Positions 34,224 through 45,342 of a DNA stretch of 64,000 nucleotides are shown here, one piece after another. A model generated the notes under the pieces. The model was not told the origin of the DNA. It saw only the letters and a program-made list of their open reading frames with translations, and made no database searches. Origin of the DNA: Malaya genurostris (lineage: Eukaryota; Arthropoda; Insecta; Diptera; Culicidae); contig NC_080572.1 of assembly GCF_030247185.1 (NCBI RefSeq), positions 185,532,866 to 185,596,865 of the forward strand, given 5' to 3'. A program made the translations under genes and the position numbers. Position 1 is the stretch's first letter, and each line of letters starts with the position of its first letter.

Positions 34224-35097
34224 GAGCTCCCTCGAGTAATAATTTGTTTCCATTGATTTTATAGACAAAAAACTTTAAACACGTTTTTCTTGGGTTTGGT
34301 TTTGTTTCAGGTTTTGAAAGTCCATGTCCATCGTCACGACCCCAACGTTTTCCTTTTCGTTGTTTGTTGCTTTGGGGAGGTTTCACAGCTACAAAATGGC
34401 GGATTTTTTCGTGAAAAATCGTAGTTTTGACCACCATCATAATTCAAAAAATTAAAAACAAATCAAACAGAAACGTTGGGGTCTAGAAAAACTTTTACTC
34501 TATCTATGCTGCTTTGATTTGTTCACTTCTGATTAGTCTGCGCTGAGATATAGTGGACACCGCAAATCATGATTTTTAAGAAGCGTTCTCAAAATTGCTT
34601 CTTCGCCGTTTTACTTTTCCACAAAAAATTACAAAATTGTTCGAATGATGCTTTTTATCATGCAAAACATTTGAATCTTTTTTGTTGAACGATAACTCTG
34701 AAAAAATCGCTAAAATGATGTTTTTTTTCATCATTCAGACCATATCCCTCTCCCTCCTCTCCCGTGTCGATCGTCATTCAAAAAATACTGCATCAATTTT
34801 GTTCAAATTTTGCACACACTTTCTACATATAAAAACCAGACCGCAACGCTTTCCTTGTTACTTTGAGGAGGTTTTACAACTTAATAATAATTAATCATAT
34901 AATATTAATCTTATTAATATTATATAAAATACAATGTAATATAATTCAATTCAATGTTTAATAAATAATGTAATAAACAACAGAATTATAGGTTGCAATA
35001 TACTACGATAAACATTGCATTTTAGGATGGGCTTTAATTTACAAGCCATAAGCCATTTGGCACCCTCTCATTCTGCTACTAACGCAGAAGGCGATAG
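34224..35097. other. AT-rich unassigned sequence
   Basis: Two related blocks, CAACGTTTTCCTTTTCGTTG (34345) and CAACGCTTTCCTTGTTAC (34843), each followed by TTTGRGGAGGTTT, indicate a local duplicate. 34890-34990 is almost pure A/T. No gene seen. Confidence 0.4.
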
Positions 35098-36312
35098 CCC
35101 AAGTAGCACACGTTATTACACTTCAATGACAGTAACTTATATGACACAAACTCATGGAACAAGTAGAATACTTTGCAACGTGCATTATAACTGCTATGTA
35201 ACATGAAAAGCGTAAGAGGCGGAGCTTGTGTGACTTACCACGGGTTGCCAAAGAACTTCTCAGTAACGAATATTTGATTTGATTCAGCGCGCACATCAGT
35301 CACAATGCAACAGAAAATAAAAGCTTTGTCAAATTACAATTTGTTCATGTTTTTTCCATTCAACATTTACGACCAAAAATTGGCATCCGATAATCAGAGT
35401 TAAAATAAAGAATTCAATGTTCTTTAAACTCACTATTTCTACTCAAAATCTAAGTGCTATTCGATATTTATGGTGAAGTTAATCATTGTACTTATTGAAA
35501 ACGTGCGCGCTTTCGATATTTTGGGTTTCAGAACATCGACAAACAAAATAATATTCATATTTTTATGCCTGTCATATTGAATTTACAGCTAAAAAGTCGA
35601 AATTTGTTCACATTGAACTTTTTTATGATTACTATTATTTTTTCAAATACCAAAATTAAAACAGTTGACCAATCGCAATAGTTAAGAATTGTAGTTATTT
35701 CAAATTTAATTAATGTTTCATTCCATGGTCATAATGGTTGCCATTGGCACTGCTGTGACAAAGTGTAGAAATATTTTCTCTGGTAGAGAGAATGTACTTC
35801 CCAAAACGAAACAAGTTTGCTTCGCACATGTACCGGTAAAATATTTGCGTATAAGCGGAGATTTAACTATAGCAATTTTTTTAGACTGAAGGAATGTTCT
35901 ACTTATTCTACTTATTGATTTAATATTATTGCCCGGTAAAATGTACGGAAGCTTTCAACCGACACTGTATTTGTATTTCTTTGTTGAATCACAACGAATA
36001 CGGTAACCGATATGAAATCATTACTTAACTTTGTCTTGTAGTGTGTCACTTTTTCATTGTCACATTTTGTTACGGTGACCAGTTGACGAGCCAAAAACAG
36101 TCAATGCGAATATGTCGTAAGAGTTAGATTACCAAAAAGTTACGTCGGAACTTATTGTAACTTAGTATGATGAGATGTAAATTCGTAACATTATTTTGAC
36201 TTCATTGTCACCGTCATAAAACGTCTTGTTTCGTCTTGTATGCCATGCGACCATTATGCAGCATCTGTTTTGTTTTACTTTTTTTATGAACAAGTTACAG
36301 GTGCTACTTGGG
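35098..36312. mobile_element. Non-autonomous element with CCCAAGTAGCA ends
   Basis: Inverted termini CCCAAGTAGCAC (35098) and GTGCTACTTGGG (36312) bound about 1.2 kb without coding capacity. The same termini bound the larger element at 55483-58773. The flanking dinucleotide may be AG; the TA seen at the other copy is not present here, so the two may be only distant relatives. Confidence 0.6.
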
Positions 36313-36534
36313 AGCACCCAGTCGACGCCGTTCTATTAACCAAATGTCATCATAGACGCTCGGGGAGGCATGAGATAGGAACTTGTGAAGACTTAGTTAT
36401 CTGACCATTTGACGACCAGTAGTTCCGAGGTAAGTTTATATGTCCACTAACCAATGTCTTGCCGCTTTCTTCACTTTTCGAATGAAATAATACGATGTTC
36501 AGACCGTTTTAGTCATTTCTCGATAAAGATGAAC

Positions 36535-36945
36535 GGGTTCTGGGGATTTGCATTCGAAAACCGACCAGAATCCAATGGGCACAATGGAAATTCGGATGTC
36601 GTTTGGCCACCTCGTACCTGTGATTTGACGCTGGTAGACTATTATCTTTGGATGGCTGTCAAAGATAAGTGTTATGTGGACAAACCAGAGCCAATTCAAG
36701 CCTTGAAGGACAACATTCGTGCAGCCATAGCTGAAATAAAGCTGCATACAATCGAAAATTTACTAAAAAACTAAAACGACCGTATGGCGTACTGCAAGGC
36801 CAGCCGAGGCAGCCATTTGAATGAAATTGTATTCCACAGTTTACTGGAAGGATTGTACTTTAATATGAAAAAATAAATTTTGAAATCGGATGAACTGTTT
36901 GTGTTTTATTGCATGTTAAAAAAAATTTCATGGCGAACCCTGTAT
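36535..36945 (+). pseudogene. Tc1/mariner-superfamily transposase C-terminal relic
   Basis: Plus-strand frame with WPPRTCDLTLVDYYLWMAVK and DKCYVDKPEPIQALKDNIRA, the block around the third catalytic residue in a widespread insect DDE family. After a TAA where a Trp codon is expected, the same frame continues (NDRMAYCKASRGSHLNEIVF) to 36876. The right end CATGGCGAACCCTGTAT (to 36945) looks like its terminal inverted repeat. The N-terminal two thirds are gone. The relic at 42037-42290 appears to be the middle part of the same family. Confidence 0.75.
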
Positions 36946-37191
36946 AAGAGTCGGGTTAGAGTTCTAAAGCGTTTCAAAAACCTACTTACTGTCTAACAAG
37001 GAGTTCTAGGCTATTTTGATGCAACATAGACGGGTTTTCCAAATTTTTGTGCAAAATTTGTTCATGCACTTGTTTTAGTTGCAACTTCTTTATTATCTTA
37101 ATAACAAGTTTAAAATTAGATCATTAAAAAATTGCTTCTCTTAAAAAATTATTGTTTCGAATAACTTTCTAATTCTTGAGAAAGTTTTTAA

Positions 37192-39090
37192 CTTTTTGCC
37201 TTTCCCATATAGAAAGATTATGCAATCACTGTGAAAACTGACCCGGAGGGTCGAATGTCATATACTATTCCACTCAGCTCGACGAACTGAGAAAATGTCT
37301 GTGTGCATGTAACAAAAATGTGCACTCGATTTTCTCGGCAATAGCAGAACCAATTTTCACAAACTTAGATTCAAATGAAAGGTCTCTTGGTTCCATAGGT
37401 TGCTATTGAATTTTACCCGAATCGGACTTCAGAGACCGCTTAACCGATTCTCTTGAACAAAGATTCAAGTTAAAGATCTTATGGTCCTATAGGTTATTTT
37501 TAATTTAATTTCATCTGAATCCGACTTCCGGTTCTGGAGTTACGGCGTAAAATGTACAAAATGAACTAAAAACGTGCAATAGATTTTTTTCAGAGACAGC
37601 TCATCCAACCAAATTTCAAACGGATACGACTTCCGGTTCCGGAATTACAAACTGATGGGTATAAAAATTTCATTTTCAGGGACGTGTTTTTATACATGAC
37701 ACGAAAAAATTCAAACACATTCAAATAGCCGTATAATTCTTGAGTTGGACAGATTTGGTTAGTTGATGAATAAATACATTAATTCTGGGTATACTGGATC
37801 AACGTTTTCTGATTCCGGAAGTATCGAAAAAAGGTGATCGTGTACTCCTCAGAGATGTCCATCTCCTCTGTGTGACGAAGAGTAAGAAAAATTTCTCCCC
37901 TCGCACTGACAACTTCAACGAGAGCTCTTCTCTTTCACACTTACACCACTGTTGTATGAAGTGTGCACGCATCATGAGTGCGTTTGTTTATTTCCTTTTA
38001 CCTCTTCCACTGAATCGTACCAAAGTGCTAGAGCAGAGCTAATAAATTCTCAGAGGTGGATGTAGATACTTTCACAGAGGTGTACACGCCGGTGAGCACT
38101 CTGGTGTATGGTTTGCGTAGAAGAAACGTGGGGCACGCAAAATCAGCAAAATAAAACAATTTATCGTTAAATTTTCGGTTTTCATTGCAAATTTTTCATA
38201 ACAAGGCCAGATCTACTCTCTATTGATTGAAGTTCACAGAAGTGTTCGTTCACCATCACGCGCCAGTGATCACTTGGGTGTATTTAGGCGAGAGCACGTG
38301 AGAGCGGTTCGTGCGAAGAGAATGTTATTCTCTCGCACCAGCTTATTTCAACACAAGCACGCACTCAAAGTCTGTCTGTCTGGACACTGAGAAGAAGTGC
38401 GCTTTCCTCTTTGTATGGAGCAGAACAAAATGTATCCGCAGTGTTTAAATGAAACCTACGCCCTGGTGTATCACTCTAGTGAAATGCCATCTCTGGTACT
38501 CTTAACCGGAAATCACTCTTAGAAGCGGATGAACCGATTTTCACAAACTCAGATTCAAATGAAAGGTCTTGTAGTCCTATACCAAATTCCTGAATATTAT
38601 TTGGATCCCACATCCGGTTCCGGAAATATGGGGTAAAATGTGCAAAAAATTGTTGAAATAAGAGTACCAACTTTCCTCAGAGATTGCCAAACCGATTTTC
38701 ACAAGCTCAAATTCAAATGAAAGGTTTTGTGATCCCATTCAAAATTCTTAAATTATGTTTGATTAGGACTTCCGGTATGAGGTAAAATATGTAAAAAATG
38801 GAAATAAGCATACTAATTTTTCTCAAGGATGGCGTGACCGATTTTTACAAATTGTTGTTTAAATGAATGGTCTTATGATTCTTTACAAAACTTGTGAATT
38901 TGAAAATACAATACAAAACTTCTGAATAAAAAAATTCTAAATCAACATCAAAACTTCTCCAATCAGTTGTCATTATCAGTAGACGGCCAAACAAAGCGAT
39001 TCCGGTTATTCCTTCAAGAATCGAAGAAAATTATTTTGAAGAAATACCGCAGTATTGTATATGGTAGAATGATTGATATGAGGTGGACAG
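37192..39090 (-). repeat. Modular repeat, minus copy split by a hAT-like MITE
   Basis: Starts with the reversed tail TTGCCTTTCCCATATAGAAA and ATGCAATCACTGTGAAAACT, GC island CCGGAGGG, then four or more modules (AACCGATTTTCACAAACTTA, GACTTCCGGTTC). It is interrupted at 37850-38495 and continues with GCGGATGAACCGATTTTCAC. Its last part (38967-39010) matches 59095-59140. The reversed head is lost. Confidence 0.7.
37850..38495. mobile_element. hAT-like MITE, copy 2
   Basis: Near-identical by eye to 15461-16106 from CAGAGATGTCC to GGCATCTCTG-type ends, same orientation and length within a base or two. Flanks are GTACTCCT (37842-37849) and GTACTCTT (38496-38503), an 8-bp target duplication with one mismatch. 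The element interrupts a modular repeat, so it is the younger of the two. Confidence 0.8.
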
Positions 39091-40387
39091 GTTTTTTTTT
39101 CAATTACCCAACGGATTTCATACAACTTTTTCTTAAACACCATTTTTGTATAACTAACAGTTTTGAATTTCAAGGATTAGAAGAAAGGGCATTGATATTT
39201 TCAACCGCCCTTTTTTAAATCAGTCTTGAGTCGAATCAGCGCAAAAAAAAATCAATGGTTAGTCATAATGAAACCGTGTGCAAAGTTTCATCCAAATCGA
39301 AGTACTTGAATGTGATCACTTGTTACCCATTTCTGCAGTTGCTCGGGTTTCTTCGCATGCCAAATTTTCAACCATTGTACAGTCATAGACCCCTTTTACA
39401 AATTATTCGTGTGAAGAAAATTTGAATATTGATATGTACAAACAAAAATGAATGAAAATCAAGACGAACAAACAAAAATGGATGAAAAACACAAAGTGTA
39501 TACAGCCGGACTTGGCACCATTAAAATCTGTTGCATCCAACAAAAATCGACGGAAAATTCGGTAAGGGCGTTGCAATAGGTTTACAATTTTCACCTATTA
39601 TAATTACGAAAAATACGACAAAAAGTCACAGCTATCATCTGAACATCTAACTTAAATCTGAACAATATGAAATCAAACCAGAAGTCATCACAATCATAAA
39701 GAGTGCTATATCTAAAGATATATACTGCAGCAATTACAATTGTTTTTCCATGAACGAGAAATGTTATACACATTATGCAGAGCCAAAACTCCTGAAACTA
39801 TAAAGAATATTACCAGAGACCAAAAAAATCATCTCTGTGATTATATAAAAATGTCCATAAAGCTGTACGCACAGTACTGAACTCAGTAATGTTTCAACAT
39901 TGTTGTTGCAAAAGCTTGCATCTGTGTTCAACTTTTGATAGGTTTAGGGCCAGTTGCCAAAATCAAATAAAAATCAATATTTGCAAAACAGTGCGCCATA
40001 CCACAGTATTACCCCTCCCGTTAGCTGGTTGGGATCAATTCCATTACCTAACTCGTACAGCTAGCTTTAAGGACCAAACGATATCGGCGAAAATCCACTT
40101 TGCCTTCGGGAGGTGAAATGTGAATGCACACGTAATTACTAAGTATAACTGGTCCCAGCAGTTTTTGCAGTGAAATTGTGGAATAGGATTTTTATTGCAT
40201 ACATCATAATGATAGGTATAGTTAGTTGACTACAGCGAACGGTGGAAATCGAGCAGACGCCGGCACCTCCCATATCCAGCCCACAAAGGCCACCCATTAG
40301 GATAAGTGCAGTCAGAGATGGCAGCTGGAATCACTTTTATTGTGATTATTTGTTCGTGTGGAAGTACTGAAAATGGTGTGATTCAAT
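39091..40387. other. Unassigned sequence
   Basis: Low-complexity patches such as two ACAAACAAAAATG units around 39438-39480. No domain-bearing ORF or repeat terminus seen. Confidence 0.4.
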
Positions 40388-40756
40388 TCAACCCTTCAAG
40401 AGGTTTTCATATTTCGACTGTTGAAACTGAATTATTGAGATTGAAAAAAAAGGACTAGCCTCTTTACTGACTTGCAGGACCAGCTCAATATTATGCATTC
40501 GGATTTTTTGTTCTACACTGTTGGTAGTGATTTTTACATACTGCATGATTTGGTGTTCATTGCGGTGAACTGTAGAGTAATCAAGCTGTATAAAAATGGA
40601 TCCTAAAATACTTGCATAGTTTTTGGGACATCCTGCACGTTTGAAGTGCTTGTCGGCTATTGTTGCTGCTATCAGAATTTCTACAGAGCTTTTGATGTAT
40701 GATAGACGGTATTTTTGTAGGACTTCCTTTTTGTAGAGCATCGAGTTTATGAACAA
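40388..40756 (-). CDS. Unrecognised ORF, 122 codons
   Basis: The longest unexplained minus-strand frame in this part (MFINSMLYKKEVLQKYRLSY...). It contains IADKHFKRAGCPKN and VKITTNSVEQKIRMHN, reads like plausible protein, but has no domain I can name. It lies back to back with a LINE relic at 40762, and the boundary is abrupt, so it may be part of another mobile element. It could equally be a chance frame. Confidence 0.2.
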   Translation of the reverse strand: MFINSMLYKKEVLQKYRLSYIKSSVEILIAATIADKHFKRAGCPKNYASILGSIFIQLDYSTVHRNEHQIMQYVKITTNSVEQKIRMHNIELVLQVSKEASPFFSISIIQFQQSKYENLLKG

Positions 40757-40761
40757 TCATT

Positions 40762-40970
40762 AAGAAACGTAAAAACATGAAGGCTCCTGGTGATGATGGA
40801 ATTTTTAATATTCTTATAAAAATCTTCCCGATATTGCCTTGATTAGACTCTTGGTTAACATTTTCAATAAGTGTTTTTCATTAGGTTACTTCCCTAAATG
40901 ATGGAAAAACGCTAAAATAATTCCTATCCTCAAACCTGATAAAAACTCAGCAGAAACATCAAGTTATCGA
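40762..40970 (+). pseudogene. Jockey-like LINE reverse transcriptase fragment
   Basis: Two frames give KKRKNMKAPGDDGIFNILIK and KNLPDIALIRLLVNIFNKCF, then SLGYFPK, a stop in place of an unseen codon, WKNAKIIPILKPDKNSAETS and SYR. This is the fingers region of a Jockey-type reverse transcriptase (KAPGxDGI, GYFPxxWKxAKxIPIxKPxK, SYRPISLL). It breaks off at SYR where a different repeat begins. Confidence 0.75.
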
Positions 40971-41420
40971 AATAACTGAAATAACTTATCATTCCATAAC
41001 TTGAAAATAACTTGTGTTCAAGTAAACTAGTTGAAACTTAGTCACCATCGACATTATAAACGATGAATGGATCCAGAGAACTTTTCTATCAGCAATAAAA
41101 AGTTAGTTAAGTACTTGAAATCAAAAACTTGATACAAGGTACAAATTTCACAACGATTTTAAAACTGTCGAGCGGAATTCAATTTTAATTAACTGTTTTT
41201 TATGAGTCTTCAATCTAAGATTGTTTATGAAGGTATGAACAATAAACAACGAAAAAACTTTTTCTTCAGAATGCTCAAAATTATTCCAAGTAAAGTGATT
41301 TCTCATTATTTTAAATTCATATATTGTAATATAACAATCGATGTTTAATCCATATATTGTTTTCTTCGTGTTTATGATAGTGCATAGAACAAAAAATGTT
41401 CAGCGATTTGAAAATAAAAT
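40971..41420 (-). repeat. Inverted partial copy of the 58170-58640 repeat
   Basis: Aligns with the reverse complement of 58170-58640: AAATAACTTATCATTCCATA, TTCAAGTAAACTAGTTGAAA, ACAACGATTTTAAAACTGTC and TATGATAGTGCATAGAACAA all recur in order. It is therefore the right part of the CCCAAGTAGC-ended element, without that terminus here. Confidence 0.65.
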
Positions 41421-42036
41421 TTTGATTTTTGTAACAATTTTTAGATAGATTTGAGTTTATTAAAAAAAGTTTGTTTACCCGAAAGAATTTTATTTTACGT
41501 TGTGATACAATGTTCAAGAGTCGAGCAGTTCGTTTTTTCAACTCAGAACGGCATGTATTACAAATTTTAAATTTGTCGTTAAGCAGATTTTTTTCAACAA
41601 ATACTAATTCAACTAATTTGACAATATTACTTTCCGTGAGATTTCGGTAATTTTGGAACACTTTTTAGAAAACATCTTTACACAATCCCTGTAGAAGAAG
41701 CTATTCATTTTGTACTTCATTCTGAGCTTTTCTTTTATTTGCACTTGATCATTACTTGGCTGTCAATGGTTTCTCACTAGCTTGTTTATTCGCAGTAACA
41801 GTATAAACATGGGTTACCGTGTAGAACCAACAGGTGCATTTTTGTAACATCAGAAAAAAATACGACAGGCTTACCCTAAGAAAATAACAGGTATGTTTAT
41901 ATTAGAAAACTGGGAAACATATTTTCTGATTTTTTCAAAGGTATAGGATTTGATTTAAAAAAAATTGAAAATTGGTTAAATCATTATTGGAATTGATAAA
42001 AAAAAGATCAATATAATTTGATGTTTGAAGATGATT
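41421..42036. other. Unassigned sequence
   Basis: A minus-strand frame at 41317-41661 (114 codons) contains FKICNTCRSELKKRT, a possible half zinc-binding site, overlapping the preceding repeat. I cannot assign it; it may be a transposon-derived protein remnant. Confidence 0.3.
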
Positions 42037-42290
42037 TTATACAAATCCACAATTTTGGCACTTTCTCTCCAATATATCGGACAGTATTTCACGAATAATG
42101 CCACCGGCCCATAATCTACACCAAACAGTGACTGTGGCATGCATTGGTAGCTCTTGCAAAGTTTCTGGCTGGTCTTCATTCCAGATGCAGCAATTTTGTT
42201 TTTTGAAGTATTTATTCAACCAGAAATGAGCTTCGTCGCTGAACACAATTTTCCGATAAAAAATTGGATCTTCCTCCAACTTTGCCAGCG
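42037..42290 (-). pseudogene. Tc1/mariner-superfamily transposase central relic
   Basis: Minus-strand frame with FYRKIVFSDEAHFWLNKYF, where FSDEAHF holds the first catalytic D, then CCIWNEDQPETLQELPMHA and TVWCRLWAGGI. The same insect DDE family probably supplied the C-terminal piece at 36535-36945. It frays into other frames on both sides and has no terminal repeats nearby. Confidence 0.7.
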
Positions 42291-43374
42291 CTCATTCATG
42301 ATTGAATTATAGACCAAACAACGAGTCATGCTTAAATTATAAACCAAACTGAACAAGTTTGACAATGACACCACCCTTTATTTGCTTTCTTATATATTTG
42401 ATATAGTCATAGAATCAATACTAGCTTTTGCTAAACAATTTATCTACTGTTTCAAGAAAATTTGTTTCTACGTTAACAAGATTCAAAGATCATTCAAAAT
42501 CGTTACAAAAGTAAAAATTCCACGAATTGTTTTTCAAACCGCTGTATCCCGAGAACGGTAGCATATAGCAATATTTTGAGTAACATCTTTTTTTTTTTAA
42601 ATTTCGCGTTCTTTCATAAAATTTTGTTGAAAAATATGAAATTTTTTCACGATTTTCAAAGTTTTATCATTATTTTGAAAATTTGCAACCTTTTCGAATA
42701 TTATTTCTCCTAAAATTTGACAGTATTTAGCTTTGGACTTCAGCTATTGTTGATATGCAAATAAAAAAATCAAAAATACATTTTTTTATATATTTGAATT
42801 TTAAGAGTTATTTTTAAAATACAAAAAAAAAAACAAAATATATGTTGTTCAACAGTACTATTGTTTGCATAGTCCTTACAATAACCTAAAACATTGCAGA
42901 AGATATCAAATCTATTGGACCGTTTCTGAAATATATATTATTGAAATTTTTTTAATTTAATTGAAATATTTTTTTATTCTCTCTTAAAAGTAAGGCTAGA
43001 GTAAAAATGGCAAACTGATGATGTGAGTTGTCTCTTTTGTTCGTAAAAAATGCATATGCAAAATTTGAACCAAATAAAAAAATATAAGAAAAATCGACTT
43101 TCGACTTCGATTTTCGATCAAAAGCTATACCTCAAGAACGTTTTGTTCGATTGATTTGATGTTTGTTCTTTGCAATAATTTAGGTAAATATTGTAACTAT
43201 ATGGAGAAAGTATACATCGTAAACAAAATGTTGTGTTTTTATTTTGTACTAAAAATAAAACATGAAAATAAATTTTCTCAGAAAAAGTAGAATTGTTTTT
43301 ACTTTTTGATATGTTGTTGCTGTTAACTTATGAAGTTTTTTGCATTTTAGCTCAAAATGGAGAAATAAATATAA
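42291..43374. other. AT-rich unassigned sequence
   Basis: Long A and T runs and very low GC. No ORF, RNA gene or repeat end that I can support. Confidence 0.45.
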
Positions 43375-44333
43375 AAAACCTGTGTTAATCTACCTAGTGG
43401 TGTAATGATGCCTTTCTCATACTATTTATAACATCATAAATATTACTATGGAATTCGCCAAAACAATTGAATAATAAAAATAGGAAAGTTTGTTCAGACT
43501 TAATCTAACCAAATATACAAATCCTGTTTATCCTGTAGTTCCGGAACCAAAAGAAGTATCCATAATAAATTTAAAAATTCCGTATGAAACCAAGAGACTT
43601 TTTCTTTGAACCTATAAGTTTATGAAAATCGATTTGAATCTTGAAGAAAAGTGAGTGAGACCGGCGCGGCATTACTGCACTACCGACTGTGAAAATAGCA
43701 TTTTCATCGCGAAGCTTGGAATCCCGCTATATGTTTATTTTTTCAAATAAATTTCAATTCATTGACATTTTTTATTAAAATCAAACAACAGTAGCAGACA
43801 TCTGTAGTCGTTTCGTTTTATTTATAGCGTGTACGAAATAGAACGAAGCACGCATCGTTCGTCTTGTGTTTTCTTCTTCCACGTTACAGGGTATTGTATT
43901 GTCATTCTATATGGCGGTTTGAAAGCTTTGACACTCATCGCCCTATAACTGCGAAAGCGGAAGTCGGATTCAGATGAAATTTCATAGTAGCTTTTGAGAC
44001 AATGTGAGTTTTAGTTTAAACCAAATTTTCGCAAATCGGTTCAAGTATCGTTGAGAAATCGAAATGAATTCAACTTTTGGAGTTTTGTTCACTACTTTCA
44101 AAGCTTTCGGAACAGGAAAAGGGGAACCACTAGTGCCGTATTAGGTATATATGCCCACAAACTAACAAGTTCTGCAAACTAGAAAAAAATCTCAGACAGT
44201 TTTATGGAATTTGTACCTGTTTTTGACCAAATACTCACGAAACTGGTAATTTTTCACTTATCACACTTTGGTTCCAGAGCCGGAAGTCGTATCCTAATAA
44301 AATGTTCTAGAAATTAAAAGACCTTTCATTTGA

Positions 44334-44371
<38 letters not shown>

Positions 44372-44457
44372 ACACATACATACATACATACATTCGGCAT
44401 TCGGCCCTCCTCGGTTAAAAAGACGGTTTTCACAGTGATTGCATAGCCTTTCTATAT
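43375..44457 (+). mobile_element. Modular repeat, nearly full-length short-subfamily copy
   Basis: Head TTAATCTACCTAGTGGTGTA, a middle shared with 17099-17580, several CGGAAGTCG modules, a (CA)n microsatellite at 44338-44390, the GC-island remnant TTCGGCCCTCC, and the tail CACAGTGATTGCATAGCCTT ending in TCTATAT at the boundary with the next element. The expected GAGAAAGGCAAAA end is lost there. Confidence 0.7.
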
Positions 44458-44583
44458 TAGGAGTGTATCGAAAATAAGCCACAAATTTTTCTTTCAAATT
44501 ATGATAATAAACGATATTTTATTCAAACTAAAAATTGATCCTTCATTATACTTGAGCATAATGAAAACCGGATGAAATTTATG

Positions 44584-45335
44584 TTATTCCTTCACGAATT
44601 TTCGAACTTTTGATCGAACGCTCATCATCAAGTTGCGGACAAGTGTTGCATCGCATGTTTTGGACGTTTGAGCCCAAATTGTTTTGAACTTCTGCATGTT
44701 CTCAGTTGCCTTACCAGTCTTCTTGAAGACCCTCTTCACGATTGCCCAGTAACGTTCGAAGCTGAGGGCAACTTGGGGAATTGATATTTTTCTCAATGAA
44801 ATTTATACCCTTTTCCGCAAGCCAATTGAGAGTGATTTTGGCATAGTGAGCCGACGCTAAATCCGACCAAAACAGTGGAGGTGTGCTATGCTTCTTATGT
44901 AAAGGCAGCAATCTCTTCTGAAAACACTCAGATGGATAGATTTCTGCTTTTATAGTTCCGGTAGTGTAAAAAATGGTTGACTTCAAACCACAGGAACATA
45001 TTGTTTGCCATACCAGTACTTTTCGACCGAATTTCTCCACTTGAATCGACCTGTCCGCATCGCTCACATCCTCCCCAACGACGACAGTAAAGTATTGTAG
45101 ACCTGGAAGGGGTTTTGAGTCCTCCTTTACATAAGTCTCATCGTTCATCAAAACGCATGCATCCGGACACTGCAAAAGACGCGAATACAATTCCCGGGCC
45201 CTTGTTACTGTTCGCTTTTTCTGTTCTACATCTTTTTCGAGATTTTCAGCTTCTTGTAGGTCTTCAGGTGATTTCGCCTCTTGACACGCTGGATCATTCC
45301 GACACTCGTTCCTGCTTTTTTTTTGCCAATTCACG
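44584..45335 (-). pseudogene. DD37E transposase, catalytic part
   Basis: In order: a frame-shifted HTH remnant, KKRTVTRARELYSRLLQ, the first D in LMNDETYVK, KVLVWQTICSCGLKS, the second D in PLFWSDLASAHYA, KGINFIEKN and PSCPQLR. The frame then breaks and resumes as FERYWAIVKRVFKKTGK, so a deletion of a few bases removed the residues just before the catalytic E. Counting across the break gives about 37 residues between D and E. A second shift lies near 45243. The product would be inactive. Confidence 0.8.
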
Positions 45336-45342
45336 TATTGGC

